Below, one piece after another: positions 1 through 10,680 of a stretch of 64,000 nt of DNA (the stretch's first letter is position 1; each line of letters opens with the position of its first letter). Source of the stretch: Rhinopithecus roxellana (lineage: Eukaryota > Chordata > Mammalia > Primates > Cercopithecidae); the NCBI RefSeq assembly GCF_007565055.1, contig NC_044559.1:101020759-101084758 (forward strand), given 5' to 3'. The notes beneath the pieces are model-generated. The model was given only the letters and a program-made list of their open reading frames with translations. It was not told where the DNA came from and searched no databases. The position numbers were made by a program, and so were the translations under genes.

Positions 1-1884
1 GGGATCCCAGCTTTCACATCTGTAAAAATAAAGTGTTGGAAGATGTTTGAGCTATTTTTTAGTCTGGTTTACTGTGATTTGTCTGCCACTTGAGACTTCC
101 AGCAGTATTGTTCATGAGTGGATGCAGGTTAAGCCTACAAGCCGTGGTCCTGTGAACATGGGCTCTGGAAGCAAGGGGTCAAGCCTTTGTCCAGATTAGC
201 ATTTCTGGGAGCTGAGGGGCAAATAGATATTTTAGGAGAGCAGTTCATGTTTCCCATATTGTCTCCATCATTTAGTCCCAGATATTTTACTCATGTGCTC
301 CAGAAGGAATTTGAGCCAATACTTCATTATTTCAACCCTGAATTCAATCTTCCATAGCAGGAAGCAACCTCAGAAATGACGGCAGGTCCGGGCTGATCCT
401 ATAGTTTGAGAGACTTCTGTTTTTCTGTCTTGGAGTCTGATTTCCAGGAAGAATTTCACTGAAATGGGTACCTTAGTATTTACAAACGTAGCACAGATGG
501 ATTGACCATTGACATTTCCTGGGTTCTTTTTCTAAGCCCCATACTTAAACAATTAATACCCTGAAATCTTTTAAAAGACCACTGCCTTTTAAGACCATTG
601 TGAGTGTATTAATACCTCCATATTTTCAGTTTAGCCTAATGTTGGGTAAAATGTAAATGCACAACAAATGATAGCAACTATTACCATTATTATAATGACA
701 GAAGATGGGCAATTTTGCAAGAACCAATTACGGTTAAGTGTCAGGCCCTAAAAGATTTCCAAATATATCAGTAAGATTGATGAAAATCAGGATAGAAGAC
801 CACTTCTTTATCTCAAATAATATGAAAAGGTGTCAGTCCCCAGAATATTCTCTTATGAGCCATAGAATTTACATGGAGATCTTTCCCAGTAAACCCAAAG
901 AGGCATTAACTCCTCCTCACTTTTTTTCTTTTATCATGAGATTTAACAAACTCAAGGATGTGTCCACAGCAAAACCACTCCAAACTTTGGGTTTTCCCTA
1001 AAAACTCAGATTACCAGGGAAATCAAACCAAAAGGAACTACAAATTCATCCTAGATCGTGGACTGTTCCTTGTAGAACCTACTGCTTGATATGAAGTTTG
1101 ACTTGGATTTGTTTGAACAGGAATAAAAACTGAGGTAAAGGAAAGGCTACAATAACTCCAATAGAACTAATGAGTTACTAAACAGTTTAATGAGTTTTTG
1201 GAGGCCCCTGAAATTTGGGTTCCTGAAATGAATTCTCTCAGACAGTAGACAAATGACTCACCAACTTTGGCCATCAAGGCGGGCTGAGTCATCTAAAGTC
1301 AGCTGAATCACCTGCTTTCAGCTCTGTTTTATAAGAATTGAGGCTGGCTGGATATTTCTGTCTCTCTGATTGCAAGTATTAAGCATTTAAAAAAACAGAG
1401 AATATGATGTCCTTCTTAGGAAAACCACACAAATTGCTCATGCACAGATGGACTGCATTAGTGAAAACAGATTAGTAATTGCTTTTAGTTCCTGATGATG
1501 AAAAAGCTGCTCTGAACACCTACCTCGCTGAATTCTTTACTCACCAGATAAACCAAGTGATACTTCAGGACGATCCAGATTTGAATCTAAGAAGCGGAAG
1601 GTCAACTCCACGGAGCTACAACTCAGGTTGAGAGAGCATCCTGAAATGGCATCTGTAGAGCTTGCCTTTAAAGTCTGGACACCAATCCAGGCCAAACACA
1701 CATTATGAGTGGAGTTAAAAAAATTGTTTTCACAACAAGGGAATATTGAAATAAGTCAGTTAACATTTTCATTGAAAATACAGAGGAAGTTAAAGCATTT
1801 TGGGGGTGCTTAGTTTCCTTGTGTCAATTTTTATAGTTTTTTAGCAGGATAGAGATTTAGTGGAGGCAGGCTGGCACAAGGGAA
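1..1884. other. low-copy sequence, no gene seen
   Basis: I recognise no repeat family, RNA gene or exon here. An 87-codon open frame at 738-1001 has no recognisable domain, and its length is unremarkable for AT-rich DNA. The only local signal I would flag is the AP-1-like motif pair near 1254-1291, listed separately. Confidence 0.5.
1254..1291. promoter_or_regulatory. paired AP-1 / NF-E2-like motifs
   Basis: TGACTCA lies at 1254-1260 and GCTGAGTCAT at 1283-1292, which contains TGAGTCA at 1285-1291. Both match the AP-1 consensus exactly, and the second also fits a Maf/NF-E2-type half site. They sit 31 bp apart in non-repetitive sequence. Seven-base motifs occur by chance, so the call rests on the pairing only. 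Confidence 0.25.
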
Positions 1885-1990
1885 AGAATCCAGGTCCAGG
1901 AACTGATGATTCTTAGTGAGCTGTGTGACCCAGATGTACTTACAGGGCTTTCTCAGCCTTAGTTTCTTCCTCTGGTAAATGAAAATGTGT
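1885..1990 (+). repeat. MIR SINE fragment
   Basis: The core 'GTGTGACC...TTACAGGGCTTTCTCAGCCTTAGTTTCTTCCTCTGG...AAATG' (abridged) follows the MIR pattern of a transport-like phrase followed by 'cctcagtttcctcatctgtaaaatg'. Strongly diverged, as expected for an ancient SINE. Confidence 0.6.
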
Positions 1991-1994
1991 ATGT

Positions 1995-2174
1995 TGGTGT
2001 TTCCTAAACCTGCTTGAACACAGGGATCACCTGGGGCACTTGTTAAAAAAATCTGAATGCACTTGGCCTCACCCAAACCTGTTGAATCCGAATCAGCAGG
2101 GTGAGGCCTGAGAATTGATATTTTAACCAGCACCTTGGGTGATTTTTTTGTTCAGACAAGTTTGGGAAACATTG
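1995..2174 (+). mobile_element. hAT-Charlie-type MITE (MER3/MER20-like)
   Basis: The segment begins TGGTGTTTCCTAAACCTG and ends CAAGTTTGGGAAACATTG, imperfect inverted copies of each other and of the hAT 'cagtgtttctcaaact' terminus. The interior carries the familiar 'GGATCACCTGGGGCACTTGTTA...' phrase and its inverted partner. Length of about 180 bp fits a non-autonomous element. I cannot fix the subfamily, and the flanking 8-mers do not match as a target duplication. Confidence 0.6.
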
Positions 2175-2829
2175 AATTAGATAATCAGTAAGATATCTTT
2201 CAGGTCTAAGATTGCTCAATGATGCTTCAACACACCAAAACTCATTTTTTTTCTCCCTGTAAATTGGAGAAATACGAATCAAATGAAAAACAAATCAACC
2301 TATGGGTGGAGAGGTATTGGTGGGGCTAATGTGCAACTCAATCATAATGCTTATGCATGTTTGTGGATATACTTAACCTCAGGTGCTCAAGGGCTGTGTG
2401 TTGTCTCCGCTCTAAATTGATACTTCCTCTTAGGAAGGGCCGAACAATTCATTCATCCTAGAATGAAGAGCCTTCTTAGATTTTCTTTCCGGCATATTAA
2501 TATAATTAGAAGTAGGTGGAACTGAGACTAGCAGGGAAAGCACTGAAAGCAGTCAATGACTTTACCTGCTCGGAAGGTATACCGAACTGGTCCCACTTGA
2601 AGTAGGAAAGCCAGCCTCAGAAGGATAGTGAAATAGGACATTTCTCCCCTAAGCAAGGATGTATACTGGAAATCAGAACAAAATTAGTGTTGTCATTGCA
2701 GAGTACAAGCTCTGGGCAGCCTCTTTAAGCTGTTTTAATCTCTTCTCACAAAGTCATCTGCTGACAAGGGACATTAGAATAACCTTATTCAGAAGAGTGA
2801 AAACTCATCAATTATACATTTCTTCTCTT
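2175..2829. other. unassigned sequence
   Basis: Low-copy AT-rich sequence with no recognisable repeat, exon or RNA gene. Confidence 0.4.
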
Positions 2830-3130
2830 AGTATTCAGTATTATTTATTGAGGAAACTTATTTTTTCATGCGTCAACATTACTTCTTGAATCCTCCCATG
2901 CATCAGACACTGTTTCAGACCCTCTGGATACAGTAATGAACAAGATGAGTTCCTGAATGCATGGAGCTTAAATTCCAGAAGCAGAGATAGACAATAAAAT
3001 CCGACAAATAAATAAGACCATTTCAGAGGGTGGAAAGGGATATGATGGAGAATAAACAGAGAAACCGACTTAAAGAAGGATTGGCTAATGACAGCCTGAG
3101 AAAGATCTTAGTTTATAGGTCTTGCTGACA
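2830..3130 (-). repeat. L2 LINE 3' fragment
   Basis: Contains diverged reverse-complement L2 3'-end landmarks: 'TATTTATTGAGGAAACTTA', then 'CATCAGACACTGTTTCAGAC', 'TACAGTAATGAACAAGATGA' and 'ATGGAGCTTAAATTCCAGAA'. The order matches the antisense L2 tail (ttattgagcacc, caggcactgttc, gaacaaaacaga, gagcttacattct). Confidence 0.75.
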
Positions 3131-3139
3131 TTTGGGAAG

Positions 3140-3270
3140 GACTATTTAGACGTGATCTTCTTCACTCACAGATGAGCATGTGTCTCTGCATTGGTGGGTG
3201 AAATAATTGAGGTCCAGGGAGGATAAAGGACTGACCAAGGAAATGGCAAGACCAGCGCCCAGGTCTAGCA
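3140..3270 (-). repeat. MIR SINE fragment
   Basis: 'ATTGAGGTCCAGGGAGGATA' followed by 'GACTGACCAAGG' and 'GCGCCCAGGTCTAGC' reads as an antisense MIR (gaggctcagagaggttaag, cttgcccaaggtcac, aacccaggtct). Confidence 0.65.
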
Positions 3271-4689
3271 TTTGGAGGTAAATTTTTTTTCTGATAAACT
3301 TAACCTTCTGAATAATACTCCCAAGAAGAAGGTTTCATTTTTTGCCTCACACTTGCCTGAGATATATTTATCTGAGTCCTTTTGTATTCAGCACTAGCTC
3401 TGGTTTAAGTGATGAAAAAGGTTAGAGATCTGAAACAGTGCAAGGCTCTCCACGCTAAATGCTGCAGAATGTTAGTAGCCCATTTTCAGGAGATTAAAGG
3501 ATAACACTCAGCCAATAATAGCAAGATACCATAGACTTTTAATATCATCTGACAAAGACTATGGAAAAATGGCTTGTTCCCAATCAAGGGAGAACTATAA
3601 TGGCTTGATCATCAGAAACGAAAAATCAATCCCAATTCTCACCCATTCTTTTAGCTACCATGCATGTTATTTTTACCATGGATATTTACAGCTACATTTT
3701 CATCCAGACTTCTGGCAATGCCTAAATTCTTTCATAACAAGAAAATAAACTCATTTCTTTTAAAAACCAGTCTGTTCCCCATAGGCAAAGTGGATAAATA
3801 GCCTACTCAAATTTGATGCCATTATCTGAAATATCTAGCAGAAGACTAGTTGTATAAAAAATGATATTTCAGCATTGGTGCAAAACAAGGCTACCCATTC
3901 TGACAGTTTTTGTGGTATTTTGTCCTTTTTCCTTAATGCTTGGAATGTAGGATTTCACACTTGAGACTTCAAAATTTTTACTTCATGGGTTTTTTTTTTT
4001 TGTTAGTTTTTTTTTTTTTTTTTTTGTAATACCGTAATACTTTAAGACTGTTACTTTTCTTTCTTATTCAGCCTTACTGATGCACTGGTCTGAACATCTT
4101 TGTGAGGTTCACTTATATACGTATGAAGGAGCCACCACCACCTAATGTATTATAGAAGATACTATAATTAGCGTGTAACTGGCAATCCCACCAGGCAAGC
4201 AAGCAATTTTCTGGACCATGGGAATTTTCTTCTAGACAAATACGAAAGTTCCAACAGCCATACAAATTAAATAGGGTAAAAAGTTAGTTAAGTGGTACTA
4301 AAGTAACTAAAACCCTTAATTAAACTAAGTGATTATTTTGGGGAGGTTAAAAGAGGGTACAGGGAATCATTCTTTATATTTAGGAGAAAAAAGCCACTGG
4401 CAAAAAAATAAATAATAATTGAGATTTAGTTACACAAGAAAATTATAGAACATATCCAGATTTTCTGTAATAGCACATAAAAATATAATGCTACAAAGGA
4501 TCTTTTTGATGCCTTACAAGACCTTACTCGTTAATCAGGTTCATGATTTCTTTAAGGCAGGAAGGTTTTCACCAAGAAATTTTTATTCAGTAAGAAATAA
4601 ATATCTCCTGAAGCCTTTTGAATCTTGCCAGCACCCTTCATGACCAACGTCATTGCACTTACTAAGTTCCTGCTTCTTGTTGAGCAGAG
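3271..4689. other. unassigned sequence with T-tracts
   Basis: No gene or repeat family recognised. Two long T-runs at 3990-4001 and 4007-4025 are separated by GTTAG. They could be the remains of a minus-strand retroposon tail, but no body follows that I can name. Confidence 0.4.
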
Positions 4690-4694
4690 CCAAT

Positions 4695-4915
4695 TAACTG
4701 AAAAAGCCAGTGCTGGAAGGATAACCAATTGGGATCTAGTAAGGTCTAGTCCCGTAGCTGGTAACCTTGTGCCGGGAATTTAATATGCCTGAGCAGGCTC
4801 ATCTGTAAGATGGTTAGGATGGTACTGTTTATACCATAGGTTGGTTTGGAGGGTTAAATGCCTGGCTCAATGCACAGTAAACAACGAGTGCTTCAAAAAA
4901 TGCTGCTAGTACAGA
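4695..4915 (+). repeat. MIR SINE
   Basis: Reads in order as a MIR: 'GGATCTAGTAAGGTCTAGTC' region, 'AGCAGGCTCATCTGTAAGATGG', 'GGAGGGTTAAATGCCTGGCT', then '...CACAGTAAACAACGAGTGCT'. The matches to the 3' half (subsets of those phrases) are clear despite divergence. Confidence 0.65.
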
Positions 4916-6049
4916 CACACCAAGCATTTCAAACAAGACCGATAAGCAGATGGACTTCTGACTATAAACTTTCTTATAAACCCCACATAAACTCTCTCTA
5001 GCTAAGAAGGAGAGTCAAATACCACATTTAAATGTATGTATGAGAAATGTATTCTCTGTTTCCAGTGATTTCAGAATCAGAGATCATTTTGGATGGTTTA
5101 TTTTAAAGTCTTCCACAATCTATACCCATAGATACAAATATATGTGTCTGTGGGTGTTTTGGAAAATAGGATTGGGTGGAGGCAGGGAAATGTATGTGGT
5201 TGAATTCAGTTAAGCAACTGACTGTTTTGCGACTAATTATTTGTAAGTAGCAGTTTGGCTGAATTTAACTGGTTTTTTGTCTTTAAAAAATGTAATTTTC
5301 TGAAATTTATCTAAAAAAGTTGATCTATATCAAGCTTTAGGGTAACTTCGTCATGGTTTCCTTGCTTTATGGAAATTCTACTCACGTCATAGAGTAAATG
5401 TCAAATTTTAAATAGGAAATCAATATTCTTCTCTAAGAGGCTTTGAGAATAAATAGCTATTTTAATTCTTTCTCAGGAAGGGATTTCATAAGCAATTGTA
5501 ATGACGGAAGCAGACAAAGTTTAAAGGGAGTTTTTAGCAAGTTATTTACATTTCATGTAATGTTTCCCAGGCGGTTAACAAACAGCCAGATCATCAGAGT
5601 AAGGTGTAACTCATAAAGCTTTTTCCTTCCAAATTCACACATATACGTACGTGTGTGTGTGAGTAGTATATGCAATTTAAAGGTTGTCAGATTGGTAGCA
5701 AACGCACTTTTCTGCAAAAGCCCCTGGCTGCTTTCCTTCCTTTGACCAGAAACAAGTAGCTCTGATAATTATATTCTCTACCACTAGGGGGTGACAGCTG
5801 ATAATGTATCCACGTACTTTAAAGTAAGACAAACCACACGCTTGATCATGTAGGTATTAATCTTTCTTTTATTGGTCGCCTGGTGAGATTTGGTTTGAGG
5901 AGTTTTATTTGATGAACACGCTCTACATCCAACATCATTTTTCTGTCGTGATGCATAGCATGGGACTGTTAGAATAACAGTTGGTGCTGGACAGCTTTGT
6001 AGATTTCAAGTAACTGTGTATGGGAAATTAGTTAACAGATAGGAGCATT
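4916..6049. other. unassigned low-copy sequence
   Basis: No repeat or exon recognised. Includes a short ACGT-centred near-palindrome with a GT run around 5636-5661 and the CTCF-like motif at 5781, which is listed separately. Confidence 0.4.
5781..5795 (+). promoter_or_regulatory. CTCF-like binding motif
   Basis: CCACTAGGGGGTGAC matches the CTCF core CCASYAGRKGGCRS at every position except the C (here T). It lies outside any repeat I can name. The motif is oriented on the + strand, the same as the second candidate at 59979. Confidence 0.4.
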
Positions 6050-6155
6050 TATTCACTCACGCATTCATTTCATAAATATTGAGAGTCCGCAGGTCCTGTG
6101 ACAAGGACTGAAGATACAGTGGGGAGCAAGAATATGATATCTGTTCTCATACAGT
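6050..6155 (-). repeat. L2 LINE 3' fragment
   Basis: 'AGCATTTATTCACTCACGCA' and 'TCATAAATATTGAGAGTC', then 'AAGATACAGTGGGGAGCAAG', give the antisense L2 tail. The AluS poly-T begins directly after. Confidence 0.7.
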
Positions 6156-6507
6156 ATTTTCTTGTTTTTTTTTTGTTTGTTTGTTTGTTTTGTTTTTTGT
6201 TTTTTGTTTTTGTTTTTGTTTTTTTTTGAGACAGTCTCACTCCATCACCCAGGCTGGAGTGCAATGGCTCGATCTCAGCTCACTGCAACCTCCACCTCTC
6301 AGGTTCAAGCGATTCTCGTGCCTCAGCCTCCCTAGTAGCTGGGATTACAGGCGCAGCCACCCTGCCGGGCTAATTTTTGTATTTTTAGAAGAGACGAGGT
6401 TTCTCCACTTTGCCCAGGCTGGTCTCAAACTCCTGGCCTCAAGTAATACACCTGCCTTGGCCTCCCAAAGTACTGGGATTACAGGAATGAGCCACCATGC
6501 CCAGCCA
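6156..6507 (-). mobile_element. AluS-type SINE, full length
   Basis: Antisense Alu: a (TTTG)/(TTTTTG) tail at 6161-6227, 'GAGACAGTCTCACTCCATCA', both monomers with 'GGGATTACAGGCGC' and 'CTCCCAAAGTACTGGGATTA', ending in CCAGCC at 6507. The right-arm 'AACCTCCACCTCTCAGGTTC' is AluS-like rather than AluY-like. Small open frames here on both strands are Alu shadows. Confidence 0.95.
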
Positions 6508-6997
6508 CATAGAGTTTTTATTGAAAAGGGAAGTATTACAGAAACTAGGTAAACAAACACCTACATAAAGTAATTTTGAGTGTTAACAAGATTGACAAAG
6601 GAAACAAACATGAGGGGCAGATACAAAATAACTGGAATTAAGAAACAGATATAACATTAGATCAAGTCATTCCCTTATCTAAGGCTTTTGCTATTCTCTT
6701 ATGTAAGTAGAAGATTCAGAGGCACACTGTGCCTTACTCCGGGTGCTTTCCACTTGAATAGATTCTGGCAAAATCCTTATAAGTCAGCATTTTGGTGCCT
6801 TTGAAGCTTGGAATAGCTGATGAATGGTATCTAGCACCAGTATCCTTCCTCAGTATGCTTCTCACAGGTACTCAGAAAGCTTTATTAAGGTGGGCATCAA
6901 ACAGAAAGAATTTGCCTGATCTCTCTTCCTTCTGCATTACAGCCTCACTAACTTGCAAGCATTTTGTCTAATTAGCTAGAGTGCTTCTTGAGAAATA

Positions 6998-7029
6998 CAC
7001 ACACACCACACACATGCACACACACACAT
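6998..7029. repeat. (CA)n microsatellite, imperfect
   Basis: Alternating CA interrupted by 'CCAC' and 'ATGCA'. Confidence 0.9.
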
Positions 7030-7040
7030 TTCAAATAGAA

Positions 7041-7094
7041 AATAGTGCTCACTTAAGGTGCACTATTAAGTGCTCACTTAATAGTGCTCATTAA
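7041..7094. repeat. compound direct/inverted repeat
   Basis: AGTGCTCACTTAA occurs at 7044-7056 and 7069-7081, with a one-base-shorter variant at 7083-7094. GCACTATTAAG at 7060-7070 and CTTAATAGTGC at 7077-7087 are perfect 11-bp inverted copies around a 6-base loop, so this can form a hairpin. Confidence 0.7.
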
Positions 7095-7647
7095 GTGGGA
7101 GTTAATTTTGCAGACAAAATTATCTTGTGAACAAAATGGGAAACCCAAGGGACTCTTGAAAATGTCAACCCAGTGACCTTGACAATGTGGAGCTAGTAAA
7201 CCAGCTCTGAAATGACCATCCTCCAGCTTCTTATATCTTCTATCATTTAATGTAATGTCTTTCTTGTTTATGCCGCTATTAATTTGGTATACTGCTACTG
7301 AGAGCCAAACATATCCTAACTGACACAATATAAATATTAAAATCCCTCAAAAACATCATCTCACTTTTAATTTTGATACTTCTTAGAACCTGGCCCAGTG
7401 CTTGAGACAGAGTAGTAGCTAAACAAACGTGTGCAATCTTCATGCTTTTCCTCTGTCCTCTCCGCACTTTCTCCCGTACCAAATGGACTTCCTGAAATTA
7501 GTCTCATATGCTTATCTAAGAGACTGCTGAATTGGAATAAGGAACTTTGCCTATGGAGTCTGTTGTACAAAATGCACGTATGTCAGAGGTTAGCTTATGC
7601 TCACTTTGCCATGCAAATGCTAATAATTATGAGCTTTATAAATGCAT

Positions 7648-7670
7648 ACATTTATTTATTTATTTATTTT
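7648..7670. repeat. (TTTA)n microsatellite
   Basis: Repeating TTTA/ATTT units immediately 5' of a minus-strand L1 end, possibly that element's A-rich tail. Confidence 0.85.
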
Positions 7671-7699
7671 TGTATTTCCTCTTCTTGTTTCTTTCTCTT

Positions 7700-7912
7700 T
7701 TTTTAAACGTTTATTTTAGGTTTGGGGGTACATGTGAAGGTTTGTTACATACATAAACTTGTCACTGGGTCACAGGATGGGGATTGTTCTACATATTATT
7801 TTATCACCTAGGTATTAAGCCTGGTACCCAATAACTACCTTTTCTGCTCCTCTCCCTCCTCCCAACCTTCACCCTCAAGCAGACTGCAGTGTCTGTGGTT
7901 TCCTTCTTTGCA
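7700..7912 (-). mobile_element. L1 3' end, 5'-truncated
   Basis: Antisense L1 3' UTR and distal sequence: 'GGGGGTACATGTGAAGGTTT', 'GTTACATACATAAACTTGTC', 'TCACCTAGGTATTAAGCC' and 'AGTGTCTGTGGTTTCCTTCT'. Primate-type (L1P/L1MA) phrasing. No clear target duplication. Confidence 0.85.
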
Positions 7913-8129
7913 TAAAAATATACTTTTAGAGGGCAGAGGTTTTTCTTCCATCTTTATGTTTACCAGCACTGTGCCTTTTACAGAGTATACAGATAATGGG
8001 TGCATAAGTAGGGGGAGAGAGAAGGGAAGAAAGTTAGAAGCAGCAAAATGCATTTAGCAACTTGACAGATATGATATAGAGAATTGTAAGTTCCTTGAAA
8101 TGAAAATACTGCCTTATTAATTGTGTATT

Positions 8130-8280
8130 TCTATAGTAGTGTTTGTAAAAGTGCCATCTCATTATTCAGAATCAACTAGAGGTTTGCTGAAATCCGATTC
8201 CTGGGCCCTACCTCAAAACTACAGAAACGAAGTGTCTGAAAGTACGCCCAGGAATCACTTGTGATTTACTCACTTGTGAA
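8130..8280 (+). mobile_element. hAT-type MITE, degraded
   Basis: 'AGAATCAACTAGAGGTTTGC', 'CCGATTCCTGGGCCCTACCT' and 'GCCCAGGAATCACTTG' follow the internal pattern of the 'agaatcacctgg...gggccccacc' non-autonomous hAT elements. The termini are too eroded for a subfamily. Confidence 0.5.
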
Positions 8281-8504
8281 TTACTGCCTCAGTGCCAGGC
8301 AAAATCCTTCCTACATGTTAGATATTAAGTTAATAACAGAATGAATACATGATCTGATCTCTAAAGTCATTCCTTTAAAACCTAATGTCTTTATGTGATG
8401 AGGCGAATATTTCCTTCACAAAAGAAAAAAGGCCCTCTTCAAGTGGGCAAAATATTTTCCTTGATAACTAAGAAGACAAATAAATTATTTAAATATTCAC
8501 TCAT

Positions 8505-8740
8505 TCATAATCAATGATTATTATGAGTATTCTTTGTGCTTTGTCTACGTTGTTTGGTTGAATCCTCATAACAACTCCAAGAAGCAGATATTATTATTAT
8601 TCCCATTTCATAAATAAGAAATGAATAACCAGTGAGGTTAAATTGCTTGGCTAAGGTCATACAGCCAGTATGTTGCAGAGCTGAGAGTCAAATCTAAGGA
8701 TGTCTGATCCTAAAGTCCATATGTAGAACCATTCTGCACC
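8505..8740 (-). repeat. MIR SINE (MIRb-like)
   Basis: Antisense MIR: 'TGAATCCTCATAACAACTCC', 'ATTATTCCCATTTCATAAAT', 'GAGGTTAAATTGCTTGGCTA' and 'GGTCATACAGCCAGTATG', ending with 'AGAGCTGAGAGTCAAATC'. Nearly complete. Confidence 0.85.
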
Positions 8741-8824
8741 CAGTTTCTTTTTGCTCCCAGGTCCCACATTGTTCATGAAGCCTTCTTTTACTTCTTGCAT
8801 TGATTTTATCTATACCGTACATAT

Positions 8825-8975
8825 TAGTTCTTTAAATAGCAAAATCCTACAGTGCTAGAGAAAGAAGAACCCAAGGGCCATCTAGACCATCTTCTTTTTT
8901 TTACAGATAAGAAAATTGAGGCTCAGAGACATGTTCTCATTAGAAGTCATACAGACCTCAATCATCCACACAGGG
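8825..8975 (-). repeat. MIR-related SINE (MIR3-like)
   Basis: 'CCAAGGGCCATCTAGACCAT', 'TTACAGATAAGAAAATTGAG' and 'GAGGCTCAGAGACATG' resemble the antisense 'catctagtccaaccccctcattttacagatgagaaaactgaggcccagag' core (abridged here). Confidence 0.6.
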
Positions 8976-9099
8976 CAGAACCTTACTGATTCTTGGGGCC
9001 TGCTTCTAGAGTCTCTGGGTGTGTAACTCAGATGCAAGGGCCTGGTAATATAGCTCCATGGTTGAGTCCAGTCATCAGCCAAAGTTGGGAATCACATAT

Positions 9100-9250
9100 T
9101 CTATATCACTTGGCATTTCATCTGTGTTGTCTTATCTCTCCAACCTTACTTTAATTGGAAGCGTGCTCTGTATTTCAGGATCCCTACAATGTCCAGCAAA
9201 TAACTGGACCTATTTTACATGTCTAATAAATGCTTGTGAATTGAATTGAA
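9100..9250 (+). repeat. L2 LINE 3' end
   Basis: Ends in 'TAATAAATGCTTGTGAATTG' with 'GAATTGAAG', and is preceded by 'CAATGTCCAGCAAATA'. This is the sense-strand L2 terminus. Confidence 0.7.
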
Positions 9251-10589
9251 GAAGGTTTGAGATACCGGATATTTTACTAGGAGGTGGCAGGGAAATGGAT
9301 TATAGCAATTTGGTAAGGCCACATAACAGCAAATGCTTCAGGTGGGAGGCAGAATAGATGGTGATTATAAGATTTGACTTGTCTCATTTGCTTCAGCTCA
9401 TAATGACTCGGGAGCCCCGTCAACCAAAGATTTCAGATTGCAGAGTCTTGATTTCTGATTTTCTTTTGCCTTCCCAAGTGGGGTAGACATGCTTAGCAAA
9501 CGTGATCCCCAGATGCTTGGGACATGTCTTACACTGTTATAAGCACACAGAACCAAACCCCAGTGACACTCTTGCCTTGGAGTGGCAGAGCCTTATATGG
9601 AAACAAAGCGTACTTTTCGTTTTACTGAGGGAGCTTTAAATAGCAAGGAACAGCAACTCAAAGCTTTCCAAAGAGCTACTTAAAGTTATTTTTCTCCATG
9701 ACAACAGCCTGGCAATAAGGATAGAATTTAAAGAGCCAGGATCCCAAGTCGAAAGAGAGAAGGAAAATTTCCCTGCTAAATTGAATGCTCAGAGATGAAT
9801 CAAAGCCAGAGTGTAAATTCCATACATTGACTCACAACTATAGAACAGATGAGATGAGCAATCAAACTACATTCTTTAATTAACTGTATGCAAAATCGAG
9901 GATATTTAAAGGTGTTCACTTGGTGGTGGGTGGGGTGGAGGGAGATACTCACAGGCTTACGTTACAATTGCCGGTGCTGAAACGATGGATTCGTTTTCTT
10001 GCTTGTTACCTTTAGAAGTTTGGAGGGATGGATGTCGTTTGGCTGCTTAAAGATCAACTTTTAAATAACCCTCCTGGCCTCCTTCCTGTGCCTGCCCCTT
10101 GCAGAAACACCTTTTGCCCTGTCTCTTGAAATCCTACTCCTCCACACAGGCTATGGTGGACTCAACTCCCGATTCCTCTTTTCCACCAAGGGAAAATACT
10201 CAGATGTCTTCTCAGGGAGTCCTCACACTGGCTTTTTATTTTTATAATCTAAGAGACTTCCTTTATCCCCAACACGGGAGGAATTTCTGAGATTTACCTT
10301 CTACTCCTGATTGTCCCCAGGAATGAGGACAGATTTGCCCTGATAACTTCCTTACCCTCCATTCCTGACCACGTTCTAGTCCACTTGAGCACTGCTAGCT
10401 TTAGAATTGACCAACTCCAGAAACAGAACAGATTCAATTGTCCATCGCATACAGGGATGAACTCGACAGTGCTCCCTGCAAGGGCTCAACTGGGCTTCAA
10501 ATTCTGAATCACCGGACGCTCTGTTTAGTGACACGTAGCTCTCTAGCTACCGTGGCAGTTTTTACCACTGACCAGTGCCCGTGACAACC
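9251..10589. other. low-copy sequence
   Basis: No repeat or exon recognised. A G-rich stretch at 9922-9942 has only three runs of three or more G. The 9600-9720 block is AT-rich with a MEF2-like CTTTAAATAG, but nothing distinguishes it further. Confidence 0.4.
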
Positions 10590-10680
10590 TTTCATTTGGC
10601 AAACATTGAGTGCCCTGTATAGGTCAAGCACTGAGTACAGCACTGAAGCAGTGAATAAATCAGTTATCAACTTCTTCCTT
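10590..10680 (-). repeat. L2 fragment
   Basis: 'GCAAACATTGAGTGCCCTGT', 'GTCAAGCACTGAGTACAG' and 'GAAGCAGTGAATAAATCAG' in antisense L2 order. Confidence 0.5.

Larger units (their letters stand above)
6508..7699. other. unassigned sequence with CA-rich tract and small hairpin
   Basis: An imperfect (CA)n lies at 6998-7029 and a cluster of short direct and inverted repeats at 7041-7094. A (TTTA)n run occupies about 7648-7670. Nothing else is recognised. Confidence 0.45.

Noticed and set aside
5636..5661. ACGT-centred palindrome with CA/TG arms
   Set aside because: Imperfect beyond the centre and easily produced by a short microsatellite.
6181..6552. 123-codon frame rich in F and C
   Set aside because: Translated antisense Alu with its poly-T tail.
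8505..8740. tRNA gene within a MIR
   Set aside because: MIRs have a tRNA-derived head, but no intact A and B boxes or cloverleaf are visible here.
9922..9942. G-quadruplex motif
   Set aside because: Only three runs of three or more G; incomplete.
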